From CAYZAW01 sp964476505 (lineage in GTDB: Bacteria > Bacillota > Clostridia > Christensenellales > CAG-138): a stretch of 17,182 bases of DNA. Each line of letters starts with the position of its first letter. The stretch's first letter is position 1. The DNA lies in assembly GCA_964476505.1 (NCBI GenBank), contig CAYZAW010000046.1, positions 1-17,182 of the forward strand. Reading direction: 5' to 3'. The notes under the pieces were generated by a model. It was not told the origin of the DNA, did not search any database, and saw only the letters and a list, made by a program, of their open reading frames with translations. The translations under genes were made by a program, and so were the position numbers. Shown here piece by piece: positions 1-7,647 of this stretch.

Positions 1-86
1 AAGGCCGTATCGCAAAGGCGATCCGTACGGTGGTGAAGGCCGCGTCCATCAAGGAAAACAAGCGTTACATCGTCGAGATCGTTTAA
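1..86 (+). CDS. khpA: KhpA (YlqC) KH-domain RNA-binding protein, C-terminal fragment
   Basis: Only the last 27 codons are present, in the frame starting at base 3 and ending with TAA at 84-86. The fragment reads GRIAKAIRTVVKAAS, then KENKRYIVEIV. The G-R-I-A-K-A-I-R-T-V-V-K-A-A stretch matches, from memory, the end of the small single-KH protein KhpA, which binds RNA together with KhpB and affects cell division and envelope growth in Gram-positive bacteria. Its place just upstream of rimM, where rpsP-khpA-rimM-trmD-rplS is the usual Firmicutes order, supports the call. The start and the KH GxxG loop lie outside the window. Confidence 0.85.
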   Translation, partial: GRIAKAIRTVVKAASIKENKRYIVEIV

Positions 87-96
87 CACGTTCGGT

Positions 97-612
97 ATGG
101 AGTATTATCGCATTGGCACGATCGTGCGTCCGCACGGGGTCACGGGCGGGGTAAAGCTACTGCCGCTAACGGACGACCCAAACCGGTTTCGCGGCTTGAA
201 ATCGGCGTATTTAGAGCAGCACGGCGCATACCGGCCGGTTGCCGTTCTTTCGGCTGCCGTGCAGCCGGATGCCGTGTTCCTTACGCTGGAGGGTGTGGAT
301 ACCCGGGAAGCGGCGGAGGCGCTAAGAGACGCGTTTATTTGCGTAGACCGTGCACATACGGTCAAGCTGCCGCCTGATACTTGGTTTGTGGCAGACTTGA
401 TCGGCTGCCGGGTGTACGATTCCAACGGAAGCGACTTGGGTACGTTAACGGATGTTTTAGAAACCGGTGCCAACGACGTGTACGAGGTGCATGGGGAAAA
501 GCTAGTTTACCTGCCCGCCTTAAAAAAGCTTCTGCTGGATGTGGACGTAACAAACAAGCGGATACTGGTGGACGCTGCCGTGCTGGAGGAGGTCGGCCTG
601 TTTGAAGATTGA
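97..612 (+). CDS. rimM: RimM, 16S rRNA processing / 30S maturation factor
   Basis: This 171-residue protein is a ribosome maturation factor that binds S19 and assists assembly of the 30S head. Residues 6-20 (IGTIVRPHGVTGGVK) are the family's N-terminal signature. Residues about 95-165 form the PRC-barrel: DLIGCRVYD, then LGTLTDVLETGANDVYEV, then a YLPALKKLLLDVD stretch that matches the typical RimM tail. Length is normal for the family. The ATG at 97 lies 10 bases after the khpA stop and has no clear Shine-Dalgarno, so translation is probably coupled to khpA. Its 3' end overlaps trmD by 11 bases and carries the trmD ribosome binding site. Confidence 0.96.
   Translation: MEYYRIGTIVRPHGVTGGVKLLPLTDDPNRFRGLKSAYLEQHGAYRPVAVLSAAVQPDAVFLTLEGVDTREAAEALRDAFICVDRAHTVKLPPDTWFVADLIGCRVYDSNGSDLGTLTDVLETGANDVYEVHGEKLVYLPALKKLLLDVDVTNKRILVDAAVLEEVGLFED
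585..593 (+). promoter_or_regulatory. Shine-Dalgarno site fixing the TTG start of trmD
   Basis: GGAGGAGGT inside the last rimM codons lies 8 bases before TTG at 602. It supports TTG as the trmD start, since that start gives the correct N-terminus (MKIDILTLFP) and no ATG fits. Confidence 0.85.
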
Positions 613-1363
613 TATCCTCACGCTGTTCCCCGCTATGTTTCAGGGGCCTCTTTCCGAAAGCATGCTGGGGCGTGCGCAGGAAAACGGCCTCATCACCGTC
701 GGCCTGCACGATATTCGGGACTATACCGATAACAAGCACAAGAAAACGGACGATTATCCCTTTGGCGGCGGGGCGGGGCTGGTGATGATGCCCCAACCCA
801 TTTTCGACTGCATGGCGGCTGTACTGCAGGGGCAGCCTGCAAGGCGAATCCTGCTGTCTCCCCGCGGGAAGCAGCTGACCCCCGCGTTGGCGCGGGAGTT
901 GGCGCAGGAGCAGCGTCTTGTGCTGCTGTGCGGGCATTACGAGGGCGTAGACGAGCGGGTTATGGAGATCATTGACGAGGAGATCTCCATCGGCGACTAT
1001 GTGTTAACAGGCGGCGAGCTGCCCGCCATGGTGCTGATCGACTGTATGGCAAGGTTCATTCCCGGCGTTTTAGGCTCCAGCGAGTCTGCGGAGGACGAAT
1101 CCTTCACGGGCGGCCTGTTGGAATATCCCCAGTACACAAGACCTTCGGAATTTCGCGGCAGGCGGGTGCCGGAAATACTGCTAAACGGGCATCATGCAAA
1201 AATCGTGGCATGGCGCAAGCAGCAGGCAGTCATCAAAACCCAGAATACCCGGCCGGAGTTGTTGTGCGGCCTTTCCTTTACCAAAGCGGAAAAGAAGCTA
1301 CTTGCCGCCATGGCGGAGGAGGAAGCCGCAGCACAAAAACCGGAAAGCGAACCGGAATCGTAA
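602..1363 (+). CDS. trmD: TrmD, tRNA (guanine-N1-)-methyltransferase (m1G37)
   Basis: This 253-residue SPOUT enzyme methylates G37 next to the anticodon of tRNAs such as tRNA-Pro and tRNA-Leu, which prevents +1 frameshifting. Visible family motifs are MKIDILTLFP at the N-terminus, FGGGAGLVM (54-62), LLCGHYEGVDERV (108-120) and SIGDYVLTGGELPA (129-142), the last two forming the trefoil-knot SAM site, followed by YPQYTRP (175-181). The conserved Arg is R151 (E. coli R154). With identical spacing, the position of the E. coli catalytic Asp169 is Glu166 here, preceded by Asp165. The C-terminal tail is low-complexity (AEEEAAAQKPESEPES). The start is TTG at 602, overlapping rimM, so the two are translationally coupled. 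Confidence 0.97.
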   Translation: MKIDILTLFPAMFQGPLSESMLGRAQENGLITVGLHDIRDYTDNKHKKTDDYPFGGGAGLVMMPQPIFDCMAAVLQGQPARRILLSPRGKQLTPALARELAQEQRLVLLCGHYEGVDERVMEIIDEEISIGDYVLTGGELPAMVLIDCMARFIPGVLGSSESAEDESFTGGLLEYPQYTRPSEFRGRRVPEILLNGHHAKIVAWRKQQAVIKTQNTRPELLCGLSFTKAEKKLLAAMAEEEAAAQKPESEPES

Positions 1364-1370
1364 GAAATAC

Positions 1371-1399
1371 TTGCTTTTTCTGCAATGGTCATGTATAAT
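1371..1399 (+). promoter_or_regulatory. Sigma-A-type promoter for rplS
   Basis: TTGCTT (1371-1376), a 17-base spacer, then a perfect TATAAT (1394-1399), starting 8 bases after the trmD stop. The predicted transcript start is near 1406, leaving a leader of about 73 bases before rplS. It lets L19 be made separately from rimM-trmD. Confidence 0.75.
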
Positions 1400-1405
1400 C
1401 ATTGC

Positions 1406-1478
1406 GTTTGTGACAACGGGCGGTCCTCTGTTCGATTTTTCATGCGGGCACGAACGTCTATGAGGAAGGAGAAAAATA
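1406..1478 (+). promoter_or_regulatory. Candidate rplS (L19) leader that can mask its ribosome binding site
   Basis: The leader can fold as TCCTC (1424-1428) with GAGGA (1462-1466), enclosing TGTTCG (1429-1434) with CGAACG (1451-1456), with a 5-base bulge on the 3' side and a 16-base loop. The GAGGA arm overlaps the Shine-Dalgarno region AGGAAGGAG (1463-1471). An L19 autoregulatory leader family is known from Firmicutes; whether this matches that consensus is inference from a hand fold. Confidence 0.5.
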
Positions 1479-1847
1479 ATGGCTAACATCATCCAAGAGC
1501 TCGAGCGCGAGCAACTCCGCACCGATCTTCCTAAGCTGCAGGTCGGCGACACCGTCCGCGTATTCGTAAAGGTCGTGGAAGGCAACCGCGAGCGTCTTCA
1601 GAACTTTGAGGGCATCGTGATCAAGATTCAGGGCGGCGCAGTCCGCAAGTCCTTCACCGTTCGCCGCGTATCCTACGGCGTAGGCGTGGAGCGTACCTTC
1701 CCCTACAACAGCCCCCGTATTGGCCGCATCGAGGTGGTGCGCCATGGTAAGGTTCGCCGTGCCAAGCTGTACTATCTGCGCGATCGCGTAGGTAAGGCCG
1801 CCAAGGTCACTGAGCGTATCGTTGCCAAGGGCAGCGACAAGGCGTAA
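1479..1847 (+). CDS. rplS: 50S ribosomal protein L19
   Basis: A 122-residue protein of the large subunit, located at the interface with the 30S. Signature stretches are GDTVRVFVKVVEGNRERLQNFEGIVI (from residue 23, read in two parts around RLQNFEG at 39-45), SFTVRRVSYGVGVERTFP (58-75) and RRAKLYYLRDR (93-103). Length is normal. A strong Shine-Dalgarno (AGGAAGGAG) lies 7 bases before the ATG. Its codons look more biased towards C-ending forms (ATC, CGC, TAC) than those of its neighbours, as expected for a highly expressed gene. It has its own promoter and terminator. In many clostridia a signal peptidase gene (lepB) follows; here there is none. Confidence 0.98.
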   Translation: MANIIQELEREQLRTDLPKLQVGDTVRVFVKVVEGNRERLQNFEGIVIKIQGGAVRKSFTVRRVSYGVGVERTFPYNSPRIGRIEVVRHGKVRRAKLYYLRDRVGKAAKVTERIVAKGSDKA

Positions 1848-1859
1848 AAGCTGCAATGA

Positions 1860-1885
1860 AACCCGTCGCTAAGACGGGTTTTTTT
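1860..1885 (+). terminator. Intrinsic terminator after rplS
   Basis: AACCCGTC (1860-1867), a 5-base loop GCTAA, GACGGGTT (1873-1880) and a run of seven T (1879-1885). It begins 12 bases after the rplS stop and its T run ends 3 bases before the rbgA Shine-Dalgarno AAGGAG (1889-1894). Confidence 0.9.
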
Positions 1886-1901
1886 CGTAAGGAGTAGTAT
1901 C

Positions 1902-2750
1902 ATGCAAATCCAATGGTACCCGGGCCACATGGCAAAGGCGCGGCGGCAGCTGGCGGAAAACCTGAAGCTCATTGACGTGGTGGTGGAGTTGGTGGACGCG
2001 CGCGCGCCCGCCTCTACCCGCAACCCGGATTTTGACGATCTGTTTTCCAACAAGCAGCGTGTGGTGGTATTAAACAAGGCAGACCTTGCCGATCCGGAGT
2101 TGACCCGTGCGTGGATCAAGCACTACGAGGGGCAGGGCATAAGCGCCATCCCATATACCTCCACCAGCGGCAACAAAGCCGCCGCAAAGGCCTTGATCGA
2201 GCAAGCGGCGGCAACCAAGGTGGCGCAGATGAAGGCGCGGGGCGTTATTAAAACCGTACGCGTTATGGTGGTAGGCATCCCCAACGTAGGCAAATCCACC
2301 TTCATCAACCGCATTGCGGGCGCTGCCCGTGCCAAGGTGGGGGATCGCCCCGGCGTTACCCGCGCCAACCAGTGGGTGAAGATCACGCCGTATTTAGAGC
2401 TGATGGATACCCCCGGCCTGCTTTGGCCTAAGCTGGAAAACGAAGCCTATGCCAAGCGCCTGTTTTATATCGGCTCCATCAAGGACGACATCATGGATGT
2501 TGAGGGCTTGGCGGCGCAATTGCTGGTGCTGCTGATGGAGCTGTGCCCCAATGCCTTAACGGCAAGGTATGCAGCGGTTGCAAGCGGTATGGCGGGGCAC
2601 GAATTGCTCACGGCTGTTTGCGGCAGCCGCGGGTTCATTCTTGCGGGCGGCGAGCCGGACACGGAGCGCGCGGCAAGAATTGTGCTGGATGAATTCCGTG
2701 CGGGCAAGATCGCCCGGATCACGCTGGACAAACCGGAGGAACAGTTATGA
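1902..2750 (+). CDS. rbgA: RbgA (YlqF), ribosome biogenesis GTPase
   Basis: A 282-residue circularly permuted GTPase needed for late assembly of the 50S subunit (L16 incorporation in Bacillus). The N-terminus QWYPGHMAKA is diagnostic. G motifs appear in permuted order: G4 NKAD (58-61), G5 near STSG (87-90), G1 GIPNVGKS (125-132), G2 in PGVTR (150-154) and G3 DTPG (169-172). The C-terminal part is the RNA-binding ANTAR-like region of the family. The ATG at 1902 has AAGGAG 7 bases upstream. It overlaps rnhB by ATGA. No promoter is obvious between the rplS terminator and this start, so it may depend on read-through or on a promoter I missed. Confidence 0.96.
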   Translation: MQIQWYPGHMAKARRQLAENLKLIDVVVELVDARAPASTRNPDFDDLFSNKQRVVVLNKADLADPELTRAWIKHYEGQGISAIPYTSTSGNKAAAKALIEQAAATKVAQMKARGVIKTVRVMVVGIPNVGKSTFINRIAGAARAKVGDRPGVTRANQWVKITPYLELMDTPGLLWPKLENEAYAKRLFYIGSIKDDIMDVEGLAAQLLVLLMELCPNALTARYAAVASGMAGHELLTAVCGSRGFILAGGEPDTERAARIVLDEFRAGKIARITLDKPEEQL

Positions 2751-3379
2751 CGCGCATCCCGGAGGAAGAACGGCTGTACGCCCTCACTGCGCTGGAGCGC
2801 TCGTTTTGGGAAACACCGGGCATCGTTTTGGCGGGCATGGACGAAGTGGGGCGCGGCCCCTTGGCAGGGCCTGTGGTCACGGCTTGTGTGGCGCTGCCGC
2901 CGGAGCCGCTAATTCACTATGTGAACGACAGCAAAAAGGTATCCCCCAACCGCCGGGAAAAGCTGTTCGACGAAATATGCGCCCTTGCAGCAGGCTATGC
3001 TACCGGCTGGGTGTTTCAGGAGGAGATCGACCAGATCAACATTCTGCAAGCCACAAAAAAGGCCTTCTGCCAAGCGTATCAGGCTATGCCGGTTCCTGTT
3101 ACGGATGTGTTGGTGGACGCGGTGAAGGATCTAAACATCCCCGCCCGGCAGCACGCCTATGTGCACGGAGACGCGATCAGTTATTTAATCGCGGCAGCGT
3201 CCATCGTAGCAAAGGTGACCCGTGACCGATATATGGCGGAGCAGGACGCGCTGTACCCCCAGTACGGCTTTGCTAAAAACAAGGGCTACGGCACGGCGGA
3301 GCATATCGCGGCGCTAAAAGCATACGGCCCTTGCCCGCTGCATAGAAGAAGCTTTATTTCCGGTATATTGGAGGGGTAG
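2747..3379 (+). CDS. rnhB: Ribonuclease HII
   Basis: A 210-residue endonuclease that cleaves the RNA strand of RNA/DNA hybrids and starts removal of single ribonucleotides from DNA. The catalytic set is visible: D32 and E33 in MDEVGRGPLAGPVV, D124 in LVDAV, and D142 in GDAISYLIAAASIVAKVTRD (141-160). NDSKK (60-64) and the C-terminal PLHRRSF (197-203) are also typical. The ATG overlaps the rbgA stop (ATGA) and has GGAGGA 6 bases upstream, so the two genes are coupled. rbgA-rnhB-yraN is a common order in Firmicutes. Confidence 0.97.
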   Translation: MTRIPEEERLYALTALERSFWETPGIVLAGMDEVGRGPLAGPVVTACVALPPEPLIHYVNDSKKVSPNRREKLFDEICALAAGYATGWVFQEEIDQINILQATKKAFCQAYQAMPVPVTDVLVDAVKDLNIPARQHAYVHGDAISYLIAAASIVAKVTRDRYMAEQDALYPQYGFAKNKGYGTAEHIAALKAYGPCPLHRRSFISGILEG

Positions 3380-3382
3380 ACC

Positions 3383-3730
3383 GTGGACGCAAACCGTCAA
3401 AAAGGCCGTGCAGGAGAGGATGCGGCGCTTCGCTGGTATCTGGCGCAGGGGTATGCGCTGTTGGCTCGCAATTACCGGGCGCTTCGCTGCGAGGTGGATC
3501 TGGTGCTGAGGCAGAAAGAGCGCATCGTTTTTTGCGAGGTAAAGGCGCGGTCAGGAAGCGGCTACGGCAGCCCTGCCGAGGCGGTAACGGCAGCAAAGCA
3601 GGCGCACATCCGCACGGCGGCGCAGATGTATTTGACCACCCATGGCATGCAGGAGGCGCCCGTGCGCTTTGACGTTGCCGAGGTGTCGCTCACAAGCGGG
3701 TATGTAAACGTAATTGAAAACGCATTTTAG
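3383..3730 (+). CDS. yraN: YraN family protein (UPF0102), predicted nuclease-fold
   Basis: A 115-residue member of UPF0102, which has a restriction-endonuclease-like fold; its role is not settled, with DNA repair or recombination suggested by its fold and neighbours. Key residues are GRAGEDAA (8-15), RNYR (29-32), CEVDLVL (36-42), FCEVKAR (50-56) and RFDVAEV (95-101). The E-x-D and E-x-K spacing (E37, D39, E52, K54) is the nuclease signature. The start is GTG at 3383, 3 bases after the rnhB stop, with GGAGGGG 6 bases upstream. A terminator begins directly at its stop codon and closes the rbgA-rnhB-yraN unit. Confidence 0.92.
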   Translation: MDANRQKGRAGEDAALRWYLAQGYALLARNYRALRCEVDLVLRQKERIVFCEVKARSGSGYGSPAEAVTAAKQAHIRTAAQMYLTTHGMQEAPVRFDVAEVSLTSGYVNVIENAF

Positions 3731-3767
3731 AGCCGTAGAGAAACATTGCTGTTCTGCGGCTTTTTTT
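3731..3767 (+). terminator. Intrinsic terminator after yraN
   Basis: AGCCGTAGA (3731-3739) pairs with TCTGCGGCT (3753-3761) with one G-U pair and a 13-base loop, followed by seven T (3761-3767). It directly abuts the yraN stop codon. Its T run overlaps the -35 of the next promoter. Confidence 0.85.
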
Positions 3768-3794
3768 GACCGTATTTTTATGCTATGCTATGAG
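3766..3794 (+). promoter_or_regulatory. Probable promoter for the double glycosyltransferase gene
   Basis: TTGACC (3766-3771), 17 bases, then TATGAG (3789-3794). The -35 is good and the -10 weak. The -10 sits in a short tandem run of TATGC units (3779-3792), so the register is uncertain. The gene sits between a terminator and this site, so it needs its own promoter. Confidence 0.45.
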
Positions 3795-3841
3795 GCAGCA
3801 AGGAATCATTACAGCATGCGGCAGCATGGGGAGGAACGGGC

Positions 3842-6800
3842 ATGGGAAGAATACCGCGTTTAGCGATACTGGCGCTGGCTGTTTGCCTATTATTTGGCGC
3901 ATGGCCTGCGCTGGCAGAGGGCGAACTGCTGTATAACGGGGACTTTTCCTTTGTATCTGAGGAGCAGGCGCTGCCCGCCGGCTGGTATTTTGACGCGTGG
4001 CATATGGAGGACGGCGGCCCTACCGATTACGGCATGGCAAGCCAGTACGGAGAATACTGCGCATACCTGCAAAACATAGCAGAGAACGACGCACGTATCT
4101 GCCAAACCGTGCAGGTGGAGCCGGGCACGGCATACCGCATTACCTGCCAAGCCGCCGCAAGCCATGTTTCGGGGGAACAGGGCGTTACCGTATCCGTATT
4201 GGATACCCTCTCCAGCTCGGATTCTCTTTATGATACAGAGGGCTTTGAAACGCTGGAGCTCATTGGCATTACCGGCAAAGAACAAACCGAATTGACCCTG
4301 GCGCTTCGCATCGGCGGTTACGGCGCACTTGCAACGGGCACGGCATGGTTTCAAAATGTGACCATGGAAAAGCTTTCTTACCTTCCCTCGGCGGCACTTT
4401 CCTTTGCGCCGGTGGAGCAAAGCGGCGGCGGGGAAGCGCCCGCGCCGGACGTTGGCTTTAACGGCATACTTTTTGCAACGTTAACGGCAGCGCTGCTGTT
4501 CTGTTTGTTTTACCAAAGCCTCCGGCGGCAACGTTTTTCAGGGCTGCAGCCGTCGCAAAAAATCCCTTGGGCAATGATCGGCATTCTGTTGAGCGGGTTC
4601 CTCCTGCGGGCGGTGCTGTCCTTCTTGATCGTGGGGCATTCCACGGATATTTCCTGCTTTTCGTATTGGGCGCAGATGATGGTGGAGGGTGGCCCGGCAG
4701 GCTTTTACAGCAGCGGCACGTTCGCGGATTATCCGCCGGGATACATGTATGTGCTGTGGCTGGTGGGCGGGCTGCAAAAGCTGTTGCAGCTGCCGTACGG
4801 AAGTGCCGGGGCAATTCTGCTGTTAAAGCTGCCGGCTATATTGGCAGACTTGGCCTCCGCCTGCTTCTTATACAGGCTGGCGTTGAAAAAGGGGCAAAAC
4901 AGCGGGATCGCCACGGGGCTGCTGCTGCTATATGCCCTGCATCCCACGCTGGCGTTTATTTCCGGTGGTTGGGGGCAGGTGGATTCCATCCTCACGCTGC
5001 TGTTGGTGCTGGTAATCTATCTGCTGGAACAAGACCGCTTGATTACTGCTGGCATGCTGTACGGCCTTGCGATACTGTTAAAGCCGCAGGCGCTGATGGC
5101 AGGGCCGCTTCTGGCAGTGGCGTATTTTTGCAGGATATTTGATGCGCCCAAGGGAAAGCGCATAACGGCTGCGCTAAAAACACTGGCAGCGGTCATAGGA
5201 GCGGTGGCGGTGATATTTCTTCTGGCGCTGCCCTTCCAAGGGGAACAGCCGCCGGACTGGCTGATCAAAATGTATACCTCCACCACAACGTCCTATGCCT
5301 TTGCCAGCATAGAGGCCTTCAATATGGCGGCGCTGTTTGGCGGCAACTGGGCGTCAGTAACAAACGTTTGCTTCGGGCTGCCGTATCAAACATGGGGCAC
5401 TATCGGCATTGCGGTATCGGTGCTTGCAGCGGCTGTTCTGTATGTTAAGGGCAGAAAGCAGAATGCCGGGGCGCTGTTCTTTACCATGGGCTTCCTGTTT
5501 GTGAGCCTGTTTACGCTGGGGCATTATATGCATGAGCGATACATTGCTCCCGCGATACTGCTGCTGTTATGCGCCTATGCGTATTATAAGGACAAGCGGC
5601 TGCTTATCGCATCCCTCTGGTTTTCCGTAACGCTGTTGTTCAATGCGGGCTGCGCGATTTACATCGTAGACCATGCAGAGCTTCGCGGCGCGCTGTACAA
5701 CGCGTTCACGGGCGTTGGCTCCTTCTTGACCGTGGCAGGGTTTATCTACCTGTGCTATACCGCGTGGGACATGGTGCTTCGCGGCAACTGCAAGCCTGTT
5801 ACGTTCATCCGGCGGGAAGCGGCGGATACGGAAAGTCTCGCAGACGGGCGCGCGGATACAGCGCCGTTACAAGCGAAAGCAGATGTTCTCGCGTTTCCCG
5901 CTCCTGCCGATACCAAGCTGCATTTTACCCGGCGCGACAGGTGGTACTGCCTTACGCTAACGGCGGTGTACGCGGTCATTGCGCTTTTGAATTTAGGCAG
6001 CATGCAAGCCCCGGAAACCGCGTGGCAGACAGAGCAGGCCGGGGAAACGGTAACGGTGTCATTCCCCGGGGAATATCATGTGGCGCAGTACCGGGTGTTT
6101 GACAACATCGGTATTGGAGACGTTCTATTGTCTGCCAACGGTGCGGACGAGAGCGCGTTTTCACAAACCTATGACGATATGTTCCGCTGGGCGGTGCGGG
6201 ATGTGGATTTTACCGCAAGCGAGGTCACCGTTACGGTGTATTCCGGGCGGCCAAACCTCAATGAAATGGCGTTTTTTACGGCGGCGGGGGAGCGGATTCC
6301 CGTTGCGGCTGTTTCCGAGAACGGCGCGGCCTTGTTTGACGAGCAGGATACCGTACCCGATACGCCCTCGTATTACAACGGCATGTATTTTGACGAGCTG
6401 TACCATGCCCGTACGGCGTACGAGCATCTGCACGGCATCGACCCGTATGAAAACTCCCATCCGCCCCTAGGCAAGGTATGTATCATGCTGGGCATTGCAG
6501 TATTTGGCATGAACCCCTTTGGCTGGCGTATCGTGGGAACGCTGTTTGGCATATTTATGGTGCCCGTTTTATACTGTTTTGGAAAGCGGTTGTTTAAAAA
6601 GGAAGCCTACGCGCTTTTAACGGCGTTGCTGTTTGCCTTTGACTTCATGCACTTTACCCAAACGCGGATTGCCACCATAGACGTTTATGCGGTGTTCTTC
6701 ATTATACTGATGTACTACTATATGTATCAGTACACCGTCATGAATTTCTATGTGGACGGGTTGAAAAAAACGTTAAAGCCCTTGGCGCTTTCCGGCTTGT

Positions 6801-7618
6801 TCTTCGCGCTTGGCGCAGCATCTAAATGGATCGGCATCTACGCGGGGCTGGGGCTGGCGGTACTGCTGGCAATCACGCTTGTACGCCGCTATCTGGAATA
6901 CAGGCGCGCCGAGGGGGCTAAGCGGGAGCAAACGGCGGTGTTCGCTCGTTACACGGTACAAACGCTGTTGTGGTGCTGCATCTTCTTTATTGGCGTGCCG
7001 GTGATCGTATACCTGCTGTCTTACATGCCCTATTACCTGTGCGAGAACCGGTACGGTTTAGAATCCGTCTGGAATTATCAGAAGTATATGTGGAGCTATC
7101 ACAGCGGGCTGGTGGCGACTCATCCCTATCAATCCAGCTGGTGGCAGTGGCCCTTTACGCTTCGCCCGATGTGGTATTTCTCCGGCGGTTATGAAGCCGC
7201 AAACACGTATTCCTCCATCTCCGCCTCCGGCAATCCGGCGGTGTGGTGGGTGTGCAGCATTGGCTCCGTGATAGCGGTCATTGCCTGCGCGATAAAAAAG
7301 ATGAAGCTTACCCCCGGCGTTCAGATGGCGATGGTTGGCATTGCTGCCAACTTCCTGCCGTGGGTACTGGTGCCCCGCTGCACGTTTATTTATCATTTCT
7401 TTGCCACGGTACCCTTTATCCTACTGCTCACGGTGTCGCTTTTGCGGCAGGCGGAGCAAAGGTTTTACAGGCTCTCATGGGTCAAATGGGCTTGGATGGG
7501 CTTGGCGGTGCTGCTGTTTGTACTGCTGTACCCGGGGCTTTCCGGCCTGCCTATTCCCGATTGGTATGCGGGTATTTTAAAGCTCCTGCCGGGCGGCGGT
7601 CTGCTGTACGGCGCATAA
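3842..7618 (+). CDS. Large membrane protein with two GT-C glycosyltransferase units (Gpi18-like + PMT/GT39-like)
   Basis: 1258 residues. A signal peptide (1-25, ending WPALA) is followed by an extracellular beta-rich domain of carbohydrate-binding look (about 28-180: LLYNGDFSF, LPAGWYF, then QTVQVEPGTAYRI), a linker and a membrane segment (207-225). The first multi-pass unit (about 243-641) has D269 in STDISCFSYWAQMM, YPPGY (297-301) and HERYIAP (564-570), as in Gpi18-like mannosyltransferases. After a soluble segment (about 721-845) the second unit (about 846-1230) has the PMT pair D851-E852 in FDELYHARTAYEHL and HPPLGK (873-878), as in GT39 enzymes. Such enzymes move sugars from polyprenyl-phosphate carriers to acceptors on the outer membrane face. 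Substrate and acceptor are unknown. The ATG has GGGGAGGA (3828-3835) upstream. It interrupts a housekeeping gene order. Confidence 0.85.
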   Translation: MGRIPRLAILALAVCLLFGAWPALAEGELLYNGDFSFVSEEQALPAGWYFDAWHMEDGGPTDYGMASQYGEYCAYLQNIAENDARICQTVQVEPGTAYRITCQAAASHVSGEQGVTVSVLDTLSSSDSLYDTEGFETLELIGITGKEQTELTLALRIGGYGALATGTAWFQNVTMEKLSYLPSAALSFAPVEQSGGGEAPAPDVGFNGILFATLTAALLFCLFYQSLRRQRFSGLQPSQKIPWAMIGILLSGFLLRAVLSFLIVGHSTDISCFSYWAQMMVEGGPAGFYSSGTFADYPPGYMYVLWLVGGLQKLLQLPYGSAGAILLLKLPAILADLASACFLYRLALKKGQNSGIATGLLLLYALHPTLAFISGGWGQVDSILTLLLVLVIYLLEQDRLITAGMLYGLAILLKPQALMAGPLLAVAYFCRIFDAPKGKRITAALKTLAAVIGAVAVIFLLALPFQGEQPPDWLIKMYTSTTTSYAFASIEAFNMAALFGGNWASVTNVCFGLPYQTWGTIGIAVSVLAAAVLYVKGRKQNAGALFFTMGFLFVSLFTLGHYMHERYIAPAILLLLCAYAYYKDKRLLIASLWFSVTLLFNAGCAIYIVDHAELRGALYNAFTGVGSFLTVAGFIYLCYTAWDMVLRGNCKPVTFIRREAADTESLADGRADTAPLQAKADVLAFPAPADTKLHFTRRDRWYCLTLTAVYAVIALLNLGSMQAPETAWQTEQAGETVTVSFPGEYHVAQYRVFDNIGIGDVLLSANGADESAFSQTYDDMFRWAVRDVDFTASEVTVTVYSGRPNLNEMAFFTAAGERIPVAAVSENGAALFDEQDTVPDTPSYYNGMYFDELYHARTAYEHLHGIDPYENSHPPLGKVCIMLGIAVFGMNPFGWRIVGTLFGIFMVPVLYCFGKRLFKKEAYALLTALLFAFDFMHFTQTRIATIDVYAVFFIILMYYYMYQYTVMNFYVDGLKKTLKPLALSGLFFALGAASKWIGIYAGLGLAVLLAITLVRRYLEYRRAEGAKREQTAVFARYTVQTLLWCCIFFIGVPVIVYLLSYMPYYLCENRYGLESVWNYQKYMWSYHSGLVATHPYQSSWWQWPFTLRPMWYFSGGYEAANTYSSISASGNPAVWWVCSIGSVIAVIACAIKKMKLTPGVQMAMVGIAANFLPWVLVPRCTFIYHFFATVPFILLLTVSLLRQAEQRFYRLSWVKWAWMGLAVLLFVLLYPGLSGLPIPDWYAGILKLLPGGGLLYGA

Positions 7619-7647
7619 AACCACAGTAAACGGGGGGAGAAAAGCAT

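Noticed and set aside
362..937. Open minus-strand frame of 191 codons across rimM and trmD
   Set aside because: It lies opposite two certain genes, has Arg/Pro/Gln-rich low-quality sequence and no ribosome binding site or family motif.
3812..3828. Direct repeat CAGCATG twice, 10 bases apart, before the glycosyltransferase gene
   Set aside because: It is short and next to the ribosome binding site; nothing else supports an operator or attachment site.
4567..5142. Open plus-strand frame of 191 codons inside the glycosyltransferase gene
   Set aside because: It is a Gly/Ala/Arg-rich out-of-frame reading of GC-rich membrane-protein codons with no recognisable motif.
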